A stretch of DNA of 64,000 bases. It comes from Daldinia sp. FL1419 (taxonomy: Eukaryota; Ascomycota; Sordariomycetes; Xylariales; Hypoxylaceae). The position numbers and the translations under genes are program-made. The notes under the pieces were generated by a model. It was not told the origin of the DNA and ran no database searches. It was given only the letters and a program-made list of their open reading frames with translations. Location of the stretch: assembly GCA_025201765.1 (NCBI GenBank), contig MU623406.1, positions 62,001 through 126,000 on the forward strand, written 5' to 3'. Shown piece by piece: positions 57,212 to 64,000 of the stretch (positions are counted from its first letter, which is position 1; every line of letters begins with the position of its first letter).

Positions 57212-58367
57212 TTAGTTCAAATCTCCCAAAAGGGGGACATCTTCGTCCTCATCATCCTTCTCTACGGGTAGAACGCCTTCGGCCTGCGAGGCTACTCCAG
57301 CCCCACGACCTAACTCCGCTGCTGATTCGGCATCGTGATTGTCGTCGTCGTTTTCCTCATCGTGATACTCGCCCTCATCCGGGGCAGCGTTCGTTTCGCT
57401 ACTTTCCTCCTGCTTGCCTCGGCCGATGATGACATTTCCGGCAACGAGTAGCGTGGCACCAACCCACCAGAGCGGCGGAAGCGACTCGGAGAAGATAACT
57501 AATCCGAGAATAGCCGTGATGACAAAGTTGGCCGATGTGTTCATAATGGAGACTTGTGTTGTTGAGTTGCCCTTGGCGAGGGCTTGTGTGAAGAGCGTCC
57601 ACATCTAAAGGTTTCATATTAGAGTCTGTGGGTTGCTCATCCGAAAGATGCAAACTGAACGTACCACTCCATTAAAAGCTAAATTAAGACCGAAGAAACT
57701 CTGGATAGGGGTAGTGTTAGTAACTAGGTACCTAGGTAGACACCCCTTATCTAGCAAATATGAAGTGAATTGCCTAAGTGACAGGAGACCTACAGCGCGC
57801 ACTACAACCTCGACAACCCCTTCTAGGTCCGCCAGGCCGAATAAACCCGAGATCCCCCGGGCTATATGAGTGGAAAGTTCATTCGTAGTTCTATTTACAG
57901 TCGAATCGGAGATTAGCGTATGATTAAGATAACTCGGATATATCATGTGAGTTTCGAAGTCGTCATGACCTGGTTACAGAGTGCAATTATAAAAATACAA
58001 GAAACGAATTTAAAAATGAACCACGACTCGAAACTATAGGACAAACTTACAATTTCGCAAAAACACCGTTAAAAGCAGCACAGGCGCCGCTAGCCAAGGC
58101 GAAGACAACCCACCGATTCCTAACTGTCCAAGAAGGCATGGCGGCGGGGTCTCCCGTACTTCCGTCGACTTCCTGCGGTGCCGGCCCGTCGCCGCTAAGT
58201 GGTTTAGTAGAGCCTCGTTTCTTAGCAGCAGCGACGGCAGGTTTCCTAGCACGAACGGACGTGGCAGCGGGAGCGGAGAAAGAGGCGGAAGTAGTTGAGG
58301 AAGAATTAGTGGTTGTAGTCGCGGTCGCGGTTGCGGATGCGGACTGGGTTTTCCCGGGTCGGGGCAT
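57212..58367 (-). CDS. TMEM42-like EamA/DMT-fold membrane protein
   Basis: A 280-aa membrane protein of the drug/metabolite-transporter superfamily, half-size (one EamA-like unit). Exons 58367-58051, 57890-57794, 57700-57665 and 57604-57212; exon 3 is a 36-nt microexon (SFFGLNLAFNGV). Intron 1 is unusually long for this window (160 nt) and intron 2 contains a TACCTAGGTACCTAG motif. The N-terminus is a Thr/Ser/Ala-rich cytosolic stretch. Membrane segments are WVVFALASGACAAFNGVFAK, LNLAFNGVMWTLFTQAL, SANFVITAILGLVIF and PPLWWVGATLLVAGNVII. The C-terminus is a highly acidic tail (DEGEYHDEENDDDNHD). ILGLVIFSESLPPLWWVGA resembles the second-half EamA motif. Function in this family is not established; a role in organelle membrane transport is possible. 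Confidence 0.82.
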
Positions 58368-59185
58368 GGTGGGTACCTAGGTAGGCAATGTAGGGTTACT
58401 AAGAATGGATGTCCGGATACGTCGGTACGGGGCTTGGGTGCGTGAGAGAGTGTACCTAACCAAACCTAACACATAAAAAAAGATACTACGTAAAAAAAGG
58501 TGGCGGTTAAGGTTAGTCAGGTACAAAGATTAGATGAGACCAAGGAATAAGTGCGTCTGACTATTGGGTCCAATGGAGCGCCACCGAGAACCCGATGTAC
58601 CTATCCAATTTGGGTATTTCCTATCGCCGAACTTTGCCCCGGATGTGTCGCTTTTATTTTCCTCCTTTCTTGGCTATATGTACGAAGGCACCACACGTGG
58701 GCAACAATTCAAAAAGGCCGAGTTGTGGATCCCTATTAAAATAACATAAAGGTCAAACTTGGTACCCTACGTGCATACGCGGGTATCGAATCTCGGGTGC
58801 ATTTTGGGGTTCGGTATTCGATTGCGTTCCTGCAGCGGAGGCAACGGAGCACAAGAGAGACCCCGCTTTATTGCTCCCCTGCTCGTTGACATCACAACCC
58901 CCGGTTTAGCTTCAAGATCACGGGAGTTCGTGGATATACCGTGGATATACCGACTTTACTACTCTTATTATGAATGTATAAGCTATAAGCTACGTTATAA
59001 GCGTCTTGACACTCGTATTACGAATAAACAATGTAGGTAGTTCGATCACGCATTTGAAATTTAGATAGTAAGGGTAAAGCAAGTAAATCCGGTAAGGAAT
59101 ATTTTTCGTCGTTCTCAGGGGCTATAAACAGGCCAGTGAATAAATAATTAGTTCGCATGTATTTCTAGTCAGCAAATCTAGGAAT
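58368..59185. other. Intergenic, TMEM42-like promoter and CLC 3' flank
   Basis: A GGGTACCTAGGTAGGC motif lies at 58371-58386, immediately upstream of the TMEM42-like ATG and so probably in its leader. There is an 11-bp duplication (CGTGGATATAC) at 58929-58950. No gene supported. Confidence 0.5.
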
Positions 59186-61854
59186 CTATCTATTTTCTAA
59201 TTCCACACCATCATCCGCACCTATATCTTCATCACCATCCATAATCTGTCCACCTGCTCTTTCACCTGCTGAACCCCCAAGTCTTATACGGCCTCCAGTT
59301 GCACTCGCGACTTTTGTCGAGACCCAAGCACCTGCTCTATTCATATAGCCCCAGAGTTGCTCGTAAATCTCTAGGATCTCATGATCGTCGCGGGGGTTTT
59401 CGGCCGCCTCCGCTTTGAACTGATACCTCAGACAGTCCTTTGCAGTGACGAGACCCGACAAACGCCCGTGGTGCTCTATTAAAATCACGCGCGGTCCGAT
59501 CTTGCGGAATAATTCCATCACCGTTTCCAACGGTAGTCGTGGGTGAACCGTAACGGGTGTGGGATCCACGTACCGACTAAAGTCAACAGACGCTGATGCC
59601 GCGCTATAGTCCATACTACTGATAGTAACAGTGGGCGTGATAGGCGCAACTGCACTGGATGCAGGAGGTGAAAAGTTACATTTAGCTTCAGGACTGATCG
59701 GAATTGCTCGCTCGCGGCGAAGGCGATCAACTGCGTAACGTAATTCCGTACGACCAATATAGCCGACGAGGATCCTCTTTGTTAAATCTTCAACAATGGG
59801 AAACCCTTGGTATTTGGGTTGCTTTAAAAGGTCTTCAATAGATTGTAATGTCGTACCATGAACAGGTATGACTATCACATCGCTAGTCATTGCCGCCGAC
59901 ACGGGGACGCCAAAGTTGTGTTCTTCCTTATTATCCAGGAACGGAAAGCCGCTAAACCAGATCATCCTATCGGCAATACCGCCTTTGCCAAATAGATCGG
60001 ATACCATCTTCGTAACGCCGACAACAATCATGGTAGGTAAGATATATGTCAAGGCCCCCGTGAGTTCGAACATGATAACCACGACTGATACGGTTATATG
60101 CATTATGCCACTAAGTGAGGCGGCAGCCCCAAGAAAGGCGTAGGTCCCGGGAGTAATACAAGGCTCATCCGGCTGGCAAGCTGCAAAAAAGGCGCTGTCC
60201 GGATGAGCGTCGTGGATAGCTTGCATAATAATCCCCACAGTCCGGCCAAAGGTTGCTCCCACCGCCATAGACGGCACGAAGATACCAGCGGGCACCTTAC
60301 AGCCATAAGATATAATGATTAGAAAGATTCGAATAGTTGTTGCAATGGCCAGCGACGTAACGTTAGACCATCGCTTATTAGGTTCACAAAGCCCATGGTA
60401 ATCCTCAGTGCCTTCGCATTCCAAGAATAGAATTTCCATGCTTTCCGTCATATCAATCCGGAGAAACGCGTTAGGATAAGATATGATAGCCGTTCCTGCA
60501 GCTAGCAACGTAGCTTCAAGAACAGCCCATTTCGTAAGATACTTCTTTCGGAATGCCTGGGCGCGCAGGTTCCACTTGATCACGAACGCGCCATAGAGTC
60601 CTCCAAATATTCCAATGAAGATATACGGAACCGTCTCGAAGAAATGCCATGAGCGGTCGTATTTTACTTGAAACATGACGAGTTGACCGGTTCGGAAAGG
60701 GTTCATCGCTGCTAGGACTGCTGTTGCGACAAGCGCACAGAAATAACTCCTCCACATGGTTTTAAGGGGGAAATAGTTGGACATTTCCTCCAAGGAGAAC
60801 AAAACACCGCCGATAGGACTGCCGAACGCGACCCCGACTCCCGCAGCTGCACAGGCGCTGAGTATTTCTCGCGTCTTGGATGCGTTCCGCTTATACTTGT
60901 CGAACATCCTCGAAATGACGTTACCCGTACAAACCGCATAGTGCACACTAGGGCCTTCCTTACCGACTGAGAGACCGGAAGAGATGGCCAAAGGTAGGGC
61001 TATAGATTTAATAATCAAGGTCCGTAGGCCTAAGAATCCTTTCATAACGAACCCTGCAATGATGCATTTGATTTCGGAAATGCCCGAGCCCGCAGCATAG
61101 GGTGCAAATGACTTGACGAGGATGGCTGAGGTGAAAGCGAAAGCGGTCTAAATAGTTCAGCTCCAGGGTTGGAAGATAGGATAGGGGAAATCTCACTCCA
61201 AATGTAATATATATCAAATAATTGACGGGTTCGAACCCAGTCCAACGATGCCAGTGATCGCATCCGTTGTCTTCACCCCAGCAGCAGAAGTTCTCGTTGA
61301 GGTAGAAGGCCGTCGTGCAGTAGCCCATTTTGATATCGGACAACCATTCCGTTATTATGTTTAGAAAGGCGGCATTCAGCCCGATGGCAGCGCCTATTAA
61401 CGTTACGACGATCCAGCCCTGCGCAGCGTCATACGACTCCAGCAACTTATACCTCCAAGACACTCTGCCATTGCCGGGATTCCTTCTACGCCTCGTCTTT
61501 CGACGTAACCTCTCTTGAGCCGCATCTTGTACCCAATCTACGTTTTATCATCTTAATATTTCCTCCCTGCAAAATGGATCGGGACTCGTTTGCGCGCATA
61601 CCTATAGTAGTGAAGTCCTAAGACTATATTAGCGAAATGCGCAACCTAGCATCGTGGAGTAGCGCCGGAGAGCGCACCTCATATCTCTTAATCTCCGCGA
61701 TTTCTTCGTCGATCTGGCGCTCCGCTGGCGCATTACTTTCCAGCCCCTCCCCTTGCTCGACGGTCGATACTGCGAAGGATAACCTGGAGCTAACGGACGG
61801 TCGGTTGGAAAGTTGGGAGCGCGACGCGGAGAAGGAGGTCGTGCGGGAAGACAT
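59186..61854 (-). CDS. CLC-family chloride/proton antiporter (Gef1-like) with 16-nt microexon
   Basis: Intracellular-membrane CLC protein of 831 aa that acidifies or supplies chloride to Golgi/vacuolar compartments. Exons 61854-61678, 61617-61602 (16 nt), 61537-61197 and 61147-59186. The microexon encodes DFTTI plus one base and is needed to link RYE to DWVQDA. CLC signatures are present: AGSGISEIKCIIAGF, GLSVGKEGPSVHYAV with the gating Glu, SLEEMSNYFPLKTMWRS with the proton-relay Glu typical of exchangers, and VPAGIFVPSMAVGATFGR. Two C-terminal CBS domains are visible (VSAAMTSDVIVIPV... and PVTVHPRLPLETVMELF...RLSGLVTAKDCLRY). The first selectivity motif has GSGIS where GSGIP is usual, which in CLC-type exchangers changes anion preference (Ser versus Pro). 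Confidence 0.92.
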
Positions 61855-62814
61855 GAAGGACGGTGACCATTCTCAACTATTCATCTACGAAGATTACTAG
61901 ATACTAGATGGTTCGAAATGCGACATGCGCAAATTGGATAAGGCGGCTAGGTTCCTAAGGTAAAACGGTTAGATTACCTATGCGGCCAAGGATGAAATGC
62001 TGATCTTGGAGTTGGAAGATGTGGAATTATGTACAAGTAACGGTTAGAGTTGAACATTGAAAGCTGGTTGCTCATACGTAATTGGCTTGAGGCTGGTAGG
62101 CAGGGGTCCTTAGGTATGCTTTAGCGACTTTTCAAGCTTTCCCAGCCTTGGCTATGGGGGTACCAAGTGCAAGCTACACAGTGCATGGAAGGTACCCCCT
62201 AATTCTAGTGTATAGGTATCAGCCAAGCTGAATACATTAGGTACCTTTTCGTCTTAGTTGCGCCCTCCGCACAGTATCGGTACTCCCTCTTTTTTTTTCA
62301 AGTTTAATGGAATCGCGTCTCCGCAGTCCTTCACGCGTTTACATACATGTATGTAACTGAACGCTTTTGCAGATAATCATCTTGGTCTTATCTTATATAA
62401 CAGAACCTTGATGAGCTACAACAATTATCAAATTCCACCCACAAGAGAAAATCATACCCAAACAAATCCCAGTTTCCCTTGTAATTTGGAGATTATTTCT
62501 CAGTATATGTAAGTCCGACCTCTATAATATTCGTAGCAGTAGGTATATTCCAATTGGAAAATCTCCCTAGTCACTCATTTTAAGTTAAGACTCCAAGATT
62601 AAGTTACTACGATTTGTAAACAAGCAACCGATTTTAACCGTTCAACTTATGAAGTCTTTATATTGTCTCTTATCACTAACACCACCCACAGCCTTCAATT
62701 CTCAAGCTTAACCGAGTTCTCTCACTTTTAGGGTCTCCAGCTGCTATTCTTATAGCATCCTTCTGGAGATTTGTCCCATTTGTGCTTCGATCGTCTTGGA
62801 AGAACTCCGCGACG
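61855..62814. promoter_or_regulatory. Divergent promoter between CLC and the Dpb3-like gene
   Basis: No gene supported. It includes GTACCAAGTGC and GGTACCCCC words, a T-run near 62288-62299 and an ACATACATGTATGT near-palindrome at about 62341-62354. Confidence 0.5.
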
Positions 62815-63559
62815 ATGCCGTATAACACGACGGCTATCCCGCCTCGTAAGGAGGTCACCGGTCAGACTCAGTTACCCTGTAAGCTCGCCTCTATTCTTCT
62901 TTATATACCATATTTTAACCAACCCCACAGTATCACGAGTAAAGAAGATTGTAGCACAAGACCAGGACATTAACATATGCTCCAACAACGCCGCATTCGT
63001 CATCACCCTCGCAACCGTAGGTCTCTTTTTACCCCCAGATTTCTTGTTTCTCTGCTAACCCTTCTACCAGGAGATGTTCATCCAATACCTCGCCGGCGAG
63101 AGCTTCACCATGGCCAAGCTCGGCAAGCCGCGGCGCAACATCCAGTACAAGGACCTCGCCGCCGCCGTCTCGCACCAGGACAACCTTGAGTTCCTCGAGG
63201 ACGTGATCCCCAAGACGGCCCCCTACAAGCAGATCAAGGCCCAAGCCGCCGCCACTCGCAACCAGCTGAGCAACGGCACCCCCGGCGTCCAGCGCCCCGG
63301 CGAGACCCAGCGCGAGGCCCAAGCCGCCGCCGCCGCCGCGACGGCTTCCGTGAACGGAAGTGCGAGCGGCTCCGCGAAGAAATCCCACAGGCCGAGTACG
63401 AGCCGGTCGAGCTTGAATGGGGCTAGCTTCGTGGGCGCTAGTGGTGCACGTATCATGAGCGATGATGACGCCGCGGAGATGGATCCGGCGGATCAGTTGC
63501 GTCATGAGATGAGGCAGGCTAATCGGGGAGGACAGGAGGACGTTCACATGAGTGGATAG
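62815..63559 (+). CDS. DPB3: Histone-fold protein, DNA polymerase epsilon subunit Dpb3/POLE4-like
   Basis: Nuclear histone-fold subunit of 212 aa. Exons 62815-62878, 62931-63016 and 63071-63559, with introns of 52 and 54 nt. The histone fold reads LSRVKKIVAQDQDINICSNN, AAFVITLATEMFIQYLAGES and RRNIQYKDLAAAVSHQDNLE, ending FLEDVIPK; it matches the Dpb3/POLE4/CHRAC15 branch of NF-YC-like proteins. Such a protein pairs with Dpb4 in polymerase epsilon and in a chromatin complex. After the fold comes an Ala/Ser-rich low-complexity region and an acidic C-terminus. Exon 3 is clearly more GC-rich than the introns and flanks. An NF-YC or Bur6-like role cannot be fully excluded, but AxxxH-Q-D-x-L-E-FLxD fits Dpb3 best. 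Confidence 0.85.
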
Positions 63560-63849
63560 GGGGACTATTTCTCTAGGTAGTCAGTTTTTATATTAAGGAT
63601 AACCAGACATAGGTTCATCGGAGTGCCCTAATTCTACCCGAGCAAGGTTATACAGAAGGTTCTCAAACAACGATACGTTCATAGCACATTCAGCTTCAAG
63701 AATCAATCTCCTGATTGCTTGCGTCTGCTGGCGAAAGAATTGCATTAATGCCTATTCCGTGGGTATACCCGAATTTTTCATTTTGTGAACATGAATTATA
63801 CGCCAAATTACCCCGTTAGCCCAACTTCCCCCATCCAATATAAACTCCC
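63560..63849. other. Short convergent intergenic region
   Basis: 290 bases between the stops of the Dpb3-like gene and LEA1; nothing else is seen. Confidence 0.6.
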
Positions 63850-63999
63850 CTATTCCTCCATCTCATCGTTCAAATGCACACCAGCCGGAATCCTGCCCTC
63901 CCGCAGCATAGCCTCGAGCCGCGTAATCTCGTCTAAGCTCGTAGCCTTCTTAATCATGTCCTGCAGGCGCTTCTTCTCCTTCTCGGTAAGCTTGATGCG
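63850..63999 (-). CDS. LEA1: U2 snRNP component LEA1 (U2A'), C-terminal fragment cut by the right edge
   Basis: The last 49 codons of a minus-strand gene that continues beyond the window. The visible end reads RIKLTEKEKKRLQDMIKKAT, then SLDEITRLEAMLREGRIPAG and ends DEMEE with TAG at 63852-63850. This C-terminal helix block with 'EGRIP' is characteristic of the leucine-rich U2A'/Lea1 protein, which with U2B'' binds U2 snRNA stem-loop IV. The N-terminal leucine-rich repeats are outside the window. It converges with the Dpb3-like gene. Confidence 0.85.
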   Translation of the reverse strand, partial: RIKLTEKEKKRLQDMIKKATSLDEITRLEAMLREGRIPAGVHLNDEMEE

Positions 64000-64000
64000 C

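Overview
The window is nuclear DNA of a filamentous ascomycete (Pezizomycotina). Almost every gene has short introns of about 48-70 nt with GTRNGT donors, CTAAC or CTAAT branch points and a nearby AG. There is an intron-containing tRNA, dispersed genes on both strands, long gene-poor spacers, and decayed genes with CpA-to-TpA-like stops as expected from repeat-induced point mutation (RIP). A TACCTAGGTA-type motif recurs in non-coding DNA. Gene content and style fit Sordariomycetes, possibly Xylariales; the order is a guess.

Layout. 1-5.1 kb: an MFS transporter cut by the left edge, a GNAT-like protein and a secreted or anchored BBE-type FAD oxidase. 5.7-9.7 kb: a tRNA-Thr(CGU), then a graveyard with a 16-bp perfect hairpin, a decayed Zn2Cys6 transcription factor and a probable dead small secreted protein gene. 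9.7-15.5 kb: a small two-repeat protein, a flavin monooxygenase, a YwbE-domain/zinc-finger protein and an HSL-type esterase. 15.5-19.6 kb: a gene-poor stretch. 19.6-27.7 kb: a divergent kinesin-14, mitoribosomal bS21m whose start codon is split by an intron, an RBM25-type splicing factor and a peroxisomal (SKL) crotonase. 27.7-39 kb: a DJ-1/Hsp31 pseudogene, a membrane SH3 protein and a 4.4-kb spacer with an assembly gap. 39-44 kb: NAF1 (with an in-frame TAG before a coding-like tail) divergent from ALG9. 45.7-51.6 kb: secreted GH43, a seven-exon MFS transporter and a D-2-hydroxyacid dehydrogenase. 52.3-64 kb: a dense housekeeping block with Lsh/Irc5 SNF2 ATPase, TFIIA gamma, a TMEM42-like protein, a CLC antiporter, a Dpb3-like histone-fold protein and the C-terminus of LEA1.

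There is no obvious biosynthetic cluster or operon-like unit. Genes for informational functions (splicing, snoRNP assembly, transcription, chromatin, mitoribosome, replication) are intact and tend to lie in divergent pairs. Accessory genes (transporters, oxidoreductases, transcription factor, DJ-1) sit beside gene-poor DNA, and several are dead. No complete transposon, CRISPR array or rRNA gene was seen. The most interesting observations are the AT|G split start codon of bS21m, the in-frame stop in NAF1, the 16-nt microexon of the CLC gene, the RIP-like gene relics and the recurrent palindromic TACCTAGGTA motif. All exon coordinates come from manual splice-site reading with reading-frame closure checked; none is supported by transcripts.
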